This document shows, one piece after another, positions 9,504 through 19,193 of a stretch of DNA of 64,000 nucleotides. A model generated the notes under the pieces. That model was not told where the DNA came from. It made no database searches and worked only from the letters and a program-made list of their open reading frames with translations. The position numbers were made by a program, and so were the translations under genes. How positions within the stretch are numbered: position 1 is the stretch's first letter; every line of letters starts with the position of its first letter. Source of the DNA: Herbaspirillum sp. AP02 (lineage in GTDB: Bacteria > Pseudomonadota > Gammaproteobacteria > Burkholderiales > Burkholderiaceae_D); assembly GCF_015767275.1 (NCBI RefSeq), contig NZ_JADWMY010000011.1:1-64000 (forward strand), given 5' to 3'.

Positions 9504-10232
9504 ATGTCAGAATCTCGCACAACGCCGCCCCTTGCTCCAACTCCAGCGGCCGGCCAGCTCAGCCGCTCCGAACATATCTGCAAGCAGATCATCGCCGCCA
9601 TCCTGCGCGGCGAACTGGGCGAGAACCGCCGGCTGCCGACCGAGGTGGAACTGGCGCAGCGCTACCAGGCCTCCCGCACCACGGTGCGCGAGGCGCTGTC
9701 GCGGCTGCGCTCGGAGGGCATCGTGGTGTCGCGCCGTGGCTCCGGCAACTACGTGCAGCGCCTGCCTTCCCTGCAAAACAGCGTACCGGCGCAGATTGCC
9801 AGCATCCATGACATGGAGCGCTATTACGCCTTTCGGGAATGCGTGGAAGTGGGCGCGGCCGGCATCGCCGCCCAGGCGCGCCAGGAAGAAGACGTGCGCC
9901 TGATGCACGCCTGCCTGCAGGCGCTGCGGAGTGCGCAACTGAAGGGGCAGACCGGGGTCGAGGAAGATCTGGCGCTGCACATGGCCATCGCCCGCGCCAG
10001 CCGCAACCCCTTCTTCATCTCCACCATCGAACATGCGCTGGGACCGATACGCCAATGCATGGAGCTGGCGCAGAACCTTGGTTCGCCGCAGGACAGCGTG
10101 CGCATCCAGATCATCGATGACGAACATCAGGCCATCGTCCAGGCCATCGCGGAGGGTTCGCGCGAGCGGGCCGAAGCGGCCATGCGCGCGCATATCGACC
10201 TGGCGCGGCTGCGCATCTTCGAGGGCGGCTGA
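9504..10232 (+). CDS. FadR-subfamily GntR transcriptional regulator
   Basis: 242-residue regulator. The winged helix covers residues ~18-85, with LPTEVELAQRYQASRTTVRE, EALSRLRSEGIVVSRRGSGN and a YVQ end. An all-helical FCD ligand-binding domain follows: FRECVEVGAAGIAA, then LHMAIARASRNPFF with the metal-ligand-like His, and DEHQAIVQAIAEGSRERAEA near the end, typical of regulators that sense sugar acids or other carboxylates. The ATG at 9504 places the DNA-binding domain normally, while longer frames add nothing family-like. It is divergent from the ExuT-type transporter and is the best candidate to control it, udh and itself. The ligand is probably a uronate or aldarate, by inference. Confidence 0.85.
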   Translation: MSESRTTPPLAPTPAAGQLSRSEHICKQIIAAILRGELGENRRLPTEVELAQRYQASRTTVREALSRLRSEGIVVSRRGSGNYVQRLPSLQNSVPAQIASIHDMERYYAFRECVEVGAAGIAAQARQEEDVRLMHACLQALRSAQLKGQTGVEEDLALHMAIARASRNPFFISTIEHALGPIRQCMELAQNLGSPQDSVRIQIIDDEHQAIVQAIAEGSRERAEAAMRAHIDLARLRIFEGG

Positions 10233-10256
10233 ATCACGCCATCACGCCGCCCGGGC

Positions 10257-11033
10257 TCAGGCCGAGTGCGGTACCTCGACTGAAGATATTTTCACTCCTG
10301 GCAGGTTTTCGAAGCTGTGCCGCCCGGCATGGCCGGGCTGGGCATCGGTAATCAGGGTCCAGGGCTTTTCCACCGGGGTCCAGTGTTGCTGGCTGTCGCG
10401 ATTGAGCTTGTCGGCGGTGACCAGCACGAACACCGTGGCCGCCTGACGGATGATGCATTCCTTCAGATAGGCCTGTTCCACCGTGGCTTCGCACAGGCCG
10501 CGTCCGGCCACCACGCCGTCAGCACCGAGGAAGGCCTTGTCGAAGGTCAGCCGGGTCAGCCCCAGCTGGGCGATCGGGCCGAAGGTACTCATGCTGGTAG
10601 GACGCACGTCGCCGCCGATCAGGGTCACGCCGACCTGGCTGCCGGCCAGCGTCTGCACCACCAGCAGGTTGTTGGTAATGACCTGGATACCCGTACGCGG
10701 CACCAGCGCCTTGGCCAGGGCCGCGGTGGTGGTGCCGGCATCGAGGAAGACGGTGTCGCCATCGACCACGCAGGCTGCGGCCACCGCACCGATGGCATCC
10801 TTCTCGGCCTGAAAGCTGTGGCTGCGCTGCTCCAGCGACTCTTCCGGGGCATGCAGGCTGACCGAGGCGGCGCCACCATAGGTACGCAGGATCAGGCCCT
10901 CATCGGCCAGTGCGCGCAGGTCGCGGCGCACGGTGACTTCGGAGATGCCAAAGTGGTCGCACAGTGCGGTCACTTCCGTCATCCCCGAGAGGACGGCCTG
11001 GACCATGGCCTCGCGGCGGCGGGTAACTTTCAT
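10257..11033 (-). CDS. DeoR-family transcriptional repressor
   Basis: 258-residue regulator. The N-terminal helix-turn-helix covers residues ~5-58, with VTALCDHFGISEVTVRRDL and ADEGLILRTYGGA. The C-terminal sugar-phosphate sensor domain covers ~75-235, with VFLDAGTTTAALAKAL as phosphate-binding loop, TNNLLVVQTL, LIGGDVRP and FLGADGV. DeoR repressors of this kind bind phosphorylated intermediates of the pathway they control. It is the last gene of the minus-strand acid-sugar operon and convergent with the FadR-type gene. A phosphorylated C4 acid or DHAP-like compound made by the operon kinase is a plausible effector. The GATC-centred palindromes upstream of the first gene are candidate operators. 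Confidence 0.86.
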   Translation of the reverse strand: MKVTRRREAMVQAVLSGMTEVTALCDHFGISEVTVRRDLRALADEGLILRTYGGAASVSLHAPEESLEQRSHSFQAEKDAIGAVAAACVVDGDTVFLDAGTTTAALAKALVPRTGIQVITNNLLVVQTLAGSQVGVTLIGGDVRPTSMSTFGPIAQLGLTRLTFDKAFLGADGVVAGRGLCEATVEQAYLKECIIRQAATVFVLVTADKLNRDSQQHWTPVEKPWTLITDAQPGHAGRHSFENLPGVKISSVEVPHSA

Positions 11034-11145
11034 AGGGTGCAGTCTCGGGTTGTCGTTGCCGCCATCCCGGCGGGGATGGCAGGCAAGGAGTATACCGGCT
11101 TCCAGAGGCGGTTCACCGCTTCCGGGACTGCGCCGGTCGTATCGC

Positions 11146-11607
11146 TCAGGCCGGTACGGTGGTGGCGCTGCGTGCCAGCATCTGCCAGCCCTGCCCCTGG
11201 CTGACCCAGCACAGCAATACCTTCAGATGGCCGGTGCTCTTCTTCTCGTCGTTGTTGACCACGTCATAGGTGTGACGCACGATGCCGGTGCTGCCCGCCA
11301 CCTCCACCGTCTGCGCCGAGGTACGCACACTGAGGTAGCGCTGCTTGCCAGCGATGGCCTCCAGCAGGACCGCCTTGGTCCACACCCGGCCATCCGAGTG
11401 GGAATAGGTCATGCGCTCATGCAGCAGGGTCTGCAGGGCCGGGCCGTCGCCCTGTTCCAGCGCCTGGCGCAGCGCCTCGCTGGCGGCTTCGAGCGAGGCC
11501 GCATCGGCTGCCGTGGCCGCCACGGCTGGCGCGCTCGCACCGACGGCGGCGATGCCTGTTCCCAATGCCACGAGGACCTCCCTGCGGGTGATGATTTGCT
11601 TGTCCAT
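11146..11607 (-). CDS. Tat-exported NTF2-like (SnoaL/DUF4440) protein
   Basis: 153-residue protein. The start carries a twin-arginine signal, TRREVLVALGTGIAAVGASA, with an AxA-type cleavage site near residue 30. The mature part is an NTF2-like fold: a helix (ASEALRQALEQGDGPALQTL), LLHERMTYSHSDGRVW and two-strand segments ending WQMLARSATTV. Members are small-molecule lyases, isomerases or binding proteins. No catalytic residue set can be assigned here. AGGAG lies 6 bases before the start. It lies between the sialidase-fold gene and the DeoR gene in the same operon, so a periplasmic step in handling the same substrate is possible, by inference. Confidence 0.72.
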   Translation of the reverse strand: MDKQIITRREVLVALGTGIAAVGASAPAVAATAADAASLEAASEALRQALEQGDGPALQTLLHERMTYSHSDGRVWTKAVLLEAIAGKQRYLSVRTSAQTVEVAGSTGIVRHTYDVVNNDEKKSTGHLKVLLCWVSQGQGWQMLARSATTVPA

Positions 11608-11639
11608 GCTTGTCTCCTGCGAATAATGTAATCAGCCAA

Positions 11640-12824
11640 TCAGGCCGCAGCCGCCACCGGCTGCGCAACCCAGGCTTCCTCGACGGTCACGTACTTGATG
11701 TTCTGGCGGAAGTAGGTATAGGCGATATGCAGCCTGCCATCGGCCGATTGCACGATAGAGGGATAGGAATACTCACGATTGAGCTTCTCGGCCGAATTGT
11801 TGGTCATGCAGTAGCCGTCTCCCACTTCCAGATTGCGCATCAGCGGCCAGCTGCGGCCGCCATCGTGGGAGATGGCCAGCGTCATCGGCGCACGCGGTGC
11901 GCCCCAGAAGGCCACGCCGCGTTGCGAGGCCGACTGGGTGACCAGGCTGCCGCTGTCTTCCGAATCCTCGATGTCGTCATACAGCGAAGCACGACGCTCG
12001 GTACTGTTGGCCGCGCTGCTGTGGTTGAACACCAGTCCCAGATGACCATTGGCCAGCGCCACGAACTGGATCGAGGAATTGTTGTTGGGCAGGTCCAGCG
12101 GCAGCGGCGCGCTCCAGCTGATGCCATCGGCCGAACGGCTGCTGTAGATGTGATCGGCCCAGCGACTGCGGTACAACGCCAGGAAGCCACCCTCCTTGAG
12201 CGGCTGGATGTTCATGTGCACACAGCCCACGCTGCCCGGCACCTCGTGCGCGCGCCAGTGCTGGCCGCCATCGGTGGAACGCATCACCACGCTGATGTCA
12301 TCGTTGCCAGACCAGCGCTCCCCCTCGGCCACCCGGCACATGAAGACCGGGCACAGCCAGGCGCCATCGGCAGCGACCACGATGGGCTGACGCACGAAGG
12401 TGCCGGGAGTGTCGAACAAGGTCTCGATGGCCCCCCAGGTCCGGCCCATGTCGGAGGAGACGCGGCGGCGTACGATGGAGGTGTTCTGATGGCCCGACAA
12501 CTGTGCGGTATAGATCAGCCACAGCTTGCCATCGGGCGCTTCGAACAGCACCGGGTTCTGCTCGGAGCGGCTGGCATCTTCCGACAGGCGCACCGGTACG
12601 CTCCAGATCTGGCTGCCGGCGTCCAGGCGCGACAGGTAGATCGAGATATCGGGAATACCTTCCTGGGTGCCACCGAACCAGGCACACAGCAGGTCGCCGT
12701 TGGACAGCGCGATCAGGTTGGCCGCATGGTTCTGTACGGTCAGCGCCGGCAGGTGCGCCTCGCGGCGGGCATCATCACCGTGGGCCTGGAGGACCTGGCC
12801 GGCGGCGGGAGTGGACGGGTTCAT
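11640..12824 (-). CDS. Sialidase-fold (BNR/Asp-box) protein, probably cytoplasmic
   Basis: 394-residue six-bladed propeller of the sialidase superfamily. Asp-box repeats (SxDxGxxW) are visible as SSDMGRTW, STDGGQHW, SADGISW (one residue short) and SHDGGRSW. A conserved Arg segment, FVRQPIV, precedes the second box. No signal peptide or membrane anchor is present, so it is predicted to be cytosolic, unlike most secreted sialidases. GAGGAT lies a few bases upstream of the ATG at 12824. It lies directly after the SSS transporter in an operon with acid-sugar kinase, PdxA2, dehydrogenase and aldolase, with no sialic-acid genes (nanE, nanK). A glycosidase, hydrolase or lactonase acting on an imported sugar acid is more likely than a sialidase, but that is inference. 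Confidence 0.75.
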   Translation of the reverse strand: MNPSTPAAGQVLQAHGDDARREAHLPALTVQNHAANLIALSNGDLLCAWFGGTQEGIPDISIYLSRLDAGSQIWSVPVRLSEDASRSEQNPVLFEAPDGKLWLIYTAQLSGHQNTSIVRRRVSSDMGRTWGAIETLFDTPGTFVRQPIVVAADGAWLCPVFMCRVAEGERWSGNDDISVVMRSTDGGQHWRAHEVPGSVGCVHMNIQPLKEGGFLALYRSRWADHIYSSRSADGISWSAPLPLDLPNNNSSIQFVALANGHLGLVFNHSSAANSTERRASLYDDIEDSEDSGSLVTQSASQRGVAFWGAPRAPMTLAISHDGGRSWPLMRNLEVGDGYCMTNNSAEKLNREYSYPSIVQSADGRLHIAYTYFRQNIKYVTVEEAWVAQPVAAAA

Positions 12825-12855
12825 CTTGTCATCCTCTTTCTTGACTTGGAGCGAT

Positions 12856-14301
12856 TCAATGCTGCTGCCGGCTGCCGGCCGCCAGTTCGGGCGTGGTGGG
12901 GTGCGCCGTGGCGTGCTCGGTGGCAGTCGGCGCAGCCGGGAAGATCAGGCGCTCGATCACCATCACGATGGCCGGGGCCACCAGGGCGATATACATGTTG
13001 TCGATGCCGAAGGGGTTATCCAGCAAGTACCAGACGGTGGTGGCCACGGTGGCCAGCACCAGCGCCGAGATGGCGCCGCGGCTGCTGTTGAAGAACGGCA
13101 GGTAGATGCCCATCAGGGCCACCACCGTCACCGTCAGGCGCAGCGCCCGGGTGAAGAAGGACAGCGCCAGGATCTGCGGCACGAACAGCACGAAGATCAG
13201 CGGCACGAAGCCCACCACCAGCGAAATCCAGCGGATGGCCACCAGCTCGCGCTCGGGCGAAGGCTTGAAGCGCGGCACGTAGAAATCCTTGACGATGAGC
13301 GAAGCGATGGCCAGTGCCACGGTGCTCACACTCACGAAGATGGAGGCCACCAGCGACACGGTGACGACGCCCGAGAGCACCGGATGCATATGCTGCAGGA
13401 AGACCGGCAGTGCGTACAGGCCCTTGATCTCCGGGAACAGGAACTTGGCCGCCACGCCCAGCAGGCCCAGGGCCAGTGCGATGGGAACGCACAATGCCGC
13501 GGCCACCAGGGTCGCCTTGCGGGCATCTTCCCCGGAGCGGGCGCCGGAGATGGCCTGGATGATGAACTGGGTGGAGAAGATCGCGCCGGAAGTGCCGATG
13601 ACCCAGGCGCCGATGGTGCCGCCATTCAGGGCGCCCTTCCAGGTGAAGTAGTGCTCGGGCATGGTATTGACCATGGGCGCGATGCCACCGGTCAGGGACA
13701 GCGCCACCCACACCAGGATGCCGATGCCGAAGATCTTCATGGCGCTGTGGAAGATGGTCACGTAGAGCACGCTCTTCAGGCCGCCATAGGCGAAATAGAT
13801 GGTACTGACGATGGCGGTGATGACGGCGGCGGTCGGCAGGTTGACCTTGAGCACGGTGGAAATGGCCGCCGCGCCGCTGACGTAGTTGCCGACGTTGACG
13901 ATGAGGAGCGCATAGATCATCACCGCCGAGACCACCAGCTTGGCGGTCTTGCCGTATTTCTGGGCGACGAAGCCGGAGATGGTGAATTCACCCGACTTGT
14001 ACAGGCGCTTGGCCATGAACAGGCCGAACAGCAGAAAGCCGATGGCCGCCGCCAGCACCGACCAGGAAGCGGCGATGCCGACATTGAAGGCCTCCTGCGA
14101 GGTCCCGATGGTGGACTTGGCGCCGATGAATTCAGACATCAGCAGGATGGCGATCACCACCACCGGGGCGGCGCGACCGGCCACCATGAATTCGCCGGTG
14201 GTCTTGCTGCGCAGGCGGATGCTGAGCCACGAGGTGGCAACGATGTAGACGACGACCATCGCGATGATGATGGCCGTGTCCAATGCTCCAAACTGGTTCA
14301 T
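12856..14301 (-). CDS. Sodium:solute symporter (SSS family)
   Basis: 481-residue inner-membrane transporter with about 13 hydrophobic segments. It starts ALDTAIIIAMVVVYIVATSW and has EFMVAGRAAPVVVIAILLMS followed by SEFIGAKSTIG, typical of the first repeat of LeuT-fold sodium symporters. Two later regions, YALLIVNVGNYVSGAAAIST and IFVSVSTVALAIASLIVKDF, fit the family. It is preceded by GGAGG. The tail after the last segment is short and hydrophilic. It lies inside the acid-sugar operon between pdxA2 and the sialidase-fold gene, which suggests that it brings in the substrate. The solute cannot be named from sequence. Confidence 0.85.
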   Translation of the reverse strand: MNQFGALDTAIIIAMVVVYIVATSWLSIRLRSKTTGEFMVAGRAAPVVVIAILLMSEFIGAKSTIGTSQEAFNVGIAASWSVLAAAIGFLLFGLFMAKRLYKSGEFTISGFVAQKYGKTAKLVVSAVMIYALLIVNVGNYVSGAAAISTVLKVNLPTAAVITAIVSTIYFAYGGLKSVLYVTIFHSAMKIFGIGILVWVALSLTGGIAPMVNTMPEHYFTWKGALNGGTIGAWVIGTSGAIFSTQFIIQAISGARSGEDARKATLVAAALCVPIALALGLLGVAAKFLFPEIKGLYALPVFLQHMHPVLSGVVTVSLVASIFVSVSTVALAIASLIVKDFYVPRFKPSPERELVAIRWISLVVGFVPLIFVLFVPQILALSFFTRALRLTVTVVALMGIYLPFFNSSRGAISALVLATVATTVWYLLDNPFGIDNMYIALVAPAIVMVIERLIFPAAPTATEHATAHPTTPELAAGSRQQH

Positions 14302-14358
14302 TGTGTTCTCCTCCCGATCCTCGAAGATCGGATAACGTTTTAGATGATTTTCTTGTCA

Positions 14359-14389
14359 GACCGGCCGCCGCAGGCTTGCGGCGCCGGTC
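14359..14389. terminator. Hairpin inside the acid-sugar operon
   Basis: GACCGGC pairs with GCCGGTC, and inside it GCCGCA pairs with TGCGGC around a 4-base loop, leaving one bulged C. It lies in the 95-base gap between pdxA2 and the symporter gene. There is no T-run on either side, so it is more likely a partial terminator or an mRNA-stabilising structure than a full stop. Confidence 0.4.
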
Positions 14390-14396
14390 TCTTGCA

Positions 14397-15403
<1,007 letters not shown>

Positions 15404-15407
<4 letters not shown>

Positions 15408-16714
15408 AACTCTTCTCCAGTGGATATGGGCGCTGCCAGCGCAGCCCCCGGTCGCCCGGCGGCCAGTTGCCGCCATGCGCGATAAAGGGTGTCGGGCCGG
15501 CCGAAGCCACCCGCCTTGGTCACGACCGGGAAATCCCGGTCCAGATGGCGTGCGCGCATGAGCGGCACGCCGGTGTCGATCTCGCTGACGATGCCCAGCT
15601 GCTGCACGCCCATGCGGGTCAGCATGGCACGGGCGGTCTCGCCGCCGGTGGCGATGAGCGCGCTGGCATGTCGTGCCACCGGCCCCAGCTGCTCGGCCAG
15701 TTGCCGCGCCAGGCGTGCGCCGTCGCTGACGGCGGCGCGCTGGTCCTGGCTCACGGTGACCAGCACGCTGCGTCCCTGCTGCAGGGTCTGCGCGACCAGC
15801 TGCGCCAGTTCACGGGCGCGGGTGGACATGGGGTCCAGCAAGGACGTCGCATCGATGCTGCAGGCCAGGACATCGGCGCCGGCCTGCTCGGCCAGGGCTC
15901 CTGCCTGCGCATGCGAAACACTGGACATGCTGCCCACGATCACCAGTACGCCGCCGGTATGAGTAGCCTCGCCACCGAACGTGGCTGCCGGCACCTGCAC
16001 CGGCACGGCCACCGCAGCTTGCCAGGCACGCACCAGCGGCGTGGCCAGCCCGGCCGACCCCACCCAGTACAGTCCGTCCAACGCGGCCGAGGCCTCGGCG
16101 ATGCACTCCAGATCCTGCACGGTGCGGGCATCGCAGACCAGTGCCTGCACGCCATCGGCCTGGCAGGCAATGATGCTGTGACGCACCTGTTGCAGGCCCT
16201 GATACAGAGTCTCCAGCCCCAGCAGCGCCACCTTCATGCCGGCCTGGCGCAGCATGGCAACCAGGTCGGCGCGGCCGGCGATGCGTTCGTTGCGCCAGAC
16301 TTCGGATTCTTCCACCGGCACGTCGAAGACGTATTGCCGGCCCTCCACCGTGGTGCGGCCGGCAGCCGGGAAAGCCGGCGCCACGATGGCCATGCCGGCC
16401 CCGGTCAGCGCGGCGATCTCGGCGGCCACGTTACCGCGCAGGGTGGAATCGATTTTCTTGTAGAGCTTGCGACCACTCTGGTGCGCTTGCCAGGCCGCCG
16501 TATTGAGACGGGCGGCATCGCCCGGTAGCAGTCCACGCGTGTCGGCATCCAGTGCCAGCACGTCGACGGCCTGCAACGACGCATCGGCGCCGCTGCCCAA
16601 TGCCACCACACTGTCCAGCCCGAAATGGGCGCAGGTGACGGCGCAATCGGCGGTACCGGACAGATCGTCACCGAGGATCAGCAGGCGTGTGCGGCCGGCT
16701 GCACCGAGGGTCAT
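15404..16714 (-). CDS. Four-carbon acid-sugar kinase (DUF1537; DtnK/OtnK-like)
   Basis: 436-residue ATP-dependent kinase. The N-terminal sugar-binding domain holds LLILGDDLSGTADCAV (residues ~11-26), YKKIDSTLRGNVAAE (~85-99) and the PAFPAAGRTTVEGRQYVFDV region (~113-132). The C-terminal nucleotide domain has ALIATGGETARAML near residue 355, the family GG(D/E)T loop. Family members phosphorylate D-threonate, L-threonate or erythronate at the 4-hydroxyl. Its overlap with pdxA2 fits the D-threonate pair, but the exact acid is not determined by sequence. Its start overlaps the stop of the upstream alcohol dehydrogenase by four bases. Confidence 0.87.
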
Positions 16715-17880
16715 GGCAGCAGCCTCTGGTAGATGGCCTTGATATCCTCATGGCCCAACACCTTGGGATTGTTGCCCAGCAGGCGCTTGACCTTGGCGGC
16801 GGCAATCGCCAGCGGTTCCAGGTGTTCTTCGGAGACACCGAACTGGCGCAGGTCCTGCGGAATCTCCAGCACGGCGGTCCATTCACGCAGGCGCGCCAGC
16901 AGCTTGTCGGCGGCAGCCTGGTCGCTATCGTCGTGGCGCGCGATCTGCAGCGCATGCGCCACCTTGGCCAGGCGCTCGACGATGGCATCCAGATTGAAGG
17001 CCATCACATGCGGCAGCAGCATGGAATTGGCCACGCCATGGGTGATGTTGAACATGCCGCCCAGGGGATAGGCCAGTGCATGCACCGCCGCCGTCCCGGC
17101 CGCAGTCAACGCCAGGCCGCCATACATGGAACCCATCAGCATGGCCTGGCGTGCCGGCAGCGATTCGCCGTTCTGGTAGGCCTCCACCAGGTTGGCGCCG
17201 ATCAGGCGCATGGATTCCATGGCGAACATGTCGCTGACCGGATTGGCCTTGGTGGAAATATAGGATTCCAGTGCGTGGATGAAGGCATCCATGCCGGTGG
17301 CCGCCGTGATGGGCTTGGGCAGGCCGATGGTGAGCGTGGCATCCAGGATCACCAGTTGCGGCAGCAGATGGCGGCTGACGATACCGACCTTCAGTTCTTC
17401 ATCCGGCAAGGTGACGATGGCATTGGGGGTCACTTCCGAACCGGTGCCGGAGGTGGTCGGCACCAGCACCAGCGGCACGCCGGGGCGCTTGATCAGGTCC
17501 ACGCCCAGCCACTGGCGCAACGGCTCTTCGTTGGTGAGGCGCACGGCGAAGAGCTTGGCCGCGTCCAGCACGCTGCCGCCGCCGATGGACAGCACTGCGT
17601 CCGGGGCGAAGGGAGCGATCTGCTCGCGAAACACGGTTTCCACGTTCTCGATGGTCGGCTCGGGTTGCACGTCGCGCACCACCAGGGTCTGCACATCGTG
17701 CTGCGCCAGGGCCTGGACCACGCGGGCCACCACGCCCTTCTGTTCCATGATGGGTTGCGTGATCAATGCGATGCGGCGCACCGGGCGATCCAGCAGCGCC
17801 AGCTTGTCGGCCAGTTGATCCAGGCTGTGCGGACCGTGCACGATATGCTTGACGGTCTGGAAGTGATAGGGAGTACTCAT
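16711..17880 (-). CDS. Iron-containing alcohol dehydrogenase (group III)
   Basis: 389-residue NAD(P)-dependent dehydrogenase. The Rossmann half has GGGSVLDAAKLFAV at about residues 96-109 and VPTTSGTGSEVT near 138-149. The metal ligands are visible: the Asp of LVILDATLT, and the His residues of GMDAFIHALESYIS, AAVHALAYPLGG and ITHGVANSMLLP. The family oxidises primary and secondary alcohols or reduces aldehydes. GAGGAT precedes the ATG at 17880, so I do not use the longer frame reaching 18216. It is the second gene of the operon, 32 bases after the aldolase, and overlaps the kinase by four bases. It may act on the alcohol or aldehyde of the acid-sugar pathway, by inference. Confidence 0.88.
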   Translation of the reverse strand: MSTPYHFQTVKHIVHGPHSLDQLADKLALLDRPVRRIALITQPIMEQKGVVARVVQALAQHDVQTLVVRDVQPEPTIENVETVFREQIAPFAPDAVLSIGGGSVLDAAKLFAVRLTNEEPLRQWLGVDLIKRPGVPLVLVPTTSGTGSEVTPNAIVTLPDEELKVGIVSRHLLPQLVILDATLTIGLPKPITAATGMDAFIHALESYISTKANPVSDMFAMESMRLIGANLVEAYQNGESLPARQAMLMGSMYGGLALTAAGTAAVHALAYPLGGMFNITHGVANSMLLPHVMAFNLDAIVERLAKVAHALQIARHDDSDQAAADKLLARLREWTAVLEIPQDLRQFGVSEEHLEPLAIAAAKVKRLLGNNPKVLGHEDIKAIYQRLLP

Positions 17881-17912
17881 GGTCGATCCTCGGATAGGCA
17901 GGCGCGGGCAAC

Positions 17913-18800
17913 TCAGGCCACGCGCGGATAGGCGGCGATGGCCTTCTTGAGCTTGTCCAGCGCGGCCTCGTCCAGCGGCAGCACGGGCGAGCGTGCCGGG
18001 CCGGCCGGCATGCCCAGCAGGCCGGCGGCGGTCTTGAGCACCACCGGCAAGGTCCCCAGGGCGAAGGCGTCGCGCAACGGGCGCAGCGCTTCCTGGGCCT
18101 GGCGGGCGGCGGCGATGTCGCCCTTGTGGAAGTGGTTCCAGATCGACATCACCACGCTCGGTACCGCATTGGTGGTCGCGGCGACGGCACCATCGCCACC
18201 GGCCATCAGGGTCCACAGGATCATGGAGTCGGTGCCGGTGAAGACGGCGAAGTCGTCACGCTTGAGGTTGATCAACTGCAGCAGGCGGTCGAAGTCGCCA
18301 CCGCTGTCCTTGATGCCACGGATGTTCGGGATTTCCGACAGACGGCGCACGGTGTCGATGTTCAACTGCACGCCGGTCTTGGCGGGGATGGTGTAGAGCA
18401 TCACCGGCAGCGAGGTGGCGCGGGCGATGCTGTCGTAGTGCTTGAACAGCTCGGCCTGGGTGGCGCCGTTGAAATAGGGTGTGATCACCGAGACCGCCTC
18501 GATGCCCTGGTCCTGCATCTTGCTGTTCAGGGCGATCACCTCGCGGGTGGCATAGGCACCGGTGCCGGCGATGACCGGCACGCGGCCCTTTGCCTGATCC
18601 ACGGCGATGCGGGCCACGCGCAGCTTTTCGGCCTCGGACAGGGAGATGAACTCACCATTGGTCCCCAACACGAAAAGACCATGCACGCCGGCCGCGATGA
18701 GGCGATCCACCAGCGTGCGCAAGCCCGCTTCGTCGATTTCCTGGTCCGGGGTCAGGGGCGTGATGAGTGCAGGGACGATGCCCTTGAAGTGCAGCGACAT
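17913..18800 (-). CDS. DapA/NAL-family class I aldolase or dehydratase
   Basis: 295-residue TIM barrel of the dihydrodipicolinate synthase / N-acetylneuraminate lyase family. GTNGEF (residues ~47-52) is the substrate carboxylate loop. MLYTIPAKTG holds the catalytic Tyr, and GIKDSGGDF the Schiff-base Lys near residue 160. Family members cleave or form 2-keto-3-deoxy acids with pyruvate. It differs in motif detail from 5-keto-4-deoxyglucarate dehydratase, so I do not call it KdgD. GGAG lies upstream of the ATG at 18800. It is the first gene of the catabolic operon, so a retro-aldol step giving pyruvate plus a C-something aldehyde for the dehydrogenase is plausible. Confidence 0.87.
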   Translation of the reverse strand: MSLHFKGIVPALITPLTPDQEIDEAGLRTLVDRLIAAGVHGLFVLGTNGEFISLSEAEKLRVARIAVDQAKGRVPVIAGTGAYATREVIALNSKMQDQGIEAVSVITPYFNGATQAELFKHYDSIARATSLPVMLYTIPAKTGVQLNIDTVRRLSEIPNIRGIKDSGGDFDRLLQLINLKRDDFAVFTGTDSMILWTLMAGGDGAVAATTNAVPSVVMSIWNHFHKGDIAAARQAQEALRPLRDAFALGTLPVVLKTAAGLLGMPAGPARSPVLPLDEAALDKLKKAIAAYPRVA

Positions 18801-18875
18801 GTGATATCTCCGTCTGTTCTTGTGGCGACCGGTGCAGTCCGGCCCCAGTGGATGAGAGTCCTTCCACCTTGCCAA

Positions 18876-18894
18876 AATGATCGTTTCGATCATT
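18876..18894. promoter_or_regulatory. Candidate operator before the acid-sugar operon (palindrome 1)
   Basis: AATGATCG-TTT-CGATCATT has perfect 8-bp arms around a 3-base spacer and lies 76 bases upstream of the aldolase start. A TTGATCAA palindrome follows at 18938-18945. Confidence 0.6.
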
Positions 18895-18982
18895 ATCTGT
18901 AGAGAACAAGTGGCTCGGTGGTGACTCAACGATTTTTTTGATCAAGATAACCTGCTCCAGAAGCGAAATCAAGAGTCTCGGC

Positions 18983-19004
18983 GAATATTTTGATCGAAAT
19001 ATTC
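18983..19004. promoter_or_regulatory. Candidate operator before the acid-sugar operon (palindrome 2)
   Basis: GAATATTT-TGATCG-AAATATTC has perfect 8-bp arms. Its centre GATC is shared with palindrome 1. With the site at 18938-18945 it makes three GATC-centred palindromes in 130 bases, a pattern expected for a repressor that loops or cooperates. The DeoR protein encoded at the far end of the operon is the natural candidate. Confidence 0.5.
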
Positions 19005-19126
19005 ACTAATCACGGCATAGTAATGATGAATTCTTTCCTGGCGGGAAGAATCGGCCTGAAAAACGACCGAGTCGGTCATTCCGAAGCCTCCTACCCTGCC
19101 CTTCGATCAGTCGCTGGAAATAGAAA

Positions 19127-19151
19127 GGACCGGGGATAAGCACCCCGGTCC
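19127..19151 (-). terminator. Terminator of the ABC transporter operon
   Basis: Perfect 9-bp stem GGACCGGGG with a 7-base loop. On the minus strand it is followed by TTTCTATTT. It lies 43 bases after the substrate-binding protein stop. Confidence 0.75.
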
Positions 19152-19193
19152 TGATCTCGCAGCGGCTTGGGGACCGCTTCCCGATCCGCCTGC

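Noticed and set aside
10223..10252. Terminator between FadR-type and DeoR genes
   Set aside because: Only a 7-bp stem with a 16-base loop and no T-run; too weak to list.
11610..14343. Two long plus-strand open frames opposite the sialidase-fold and symporter genes
   Set aside because: Same antisense composition; no start site; the minus-strand genes have clear families.
17913..18800. KdgD (5-keto-4-deoxyglucarate dehydratase) assignment
   Set aside because: Motif detail fits generic DapA/NAL aldolases better than KdgD, despite the nearby uronate genes.
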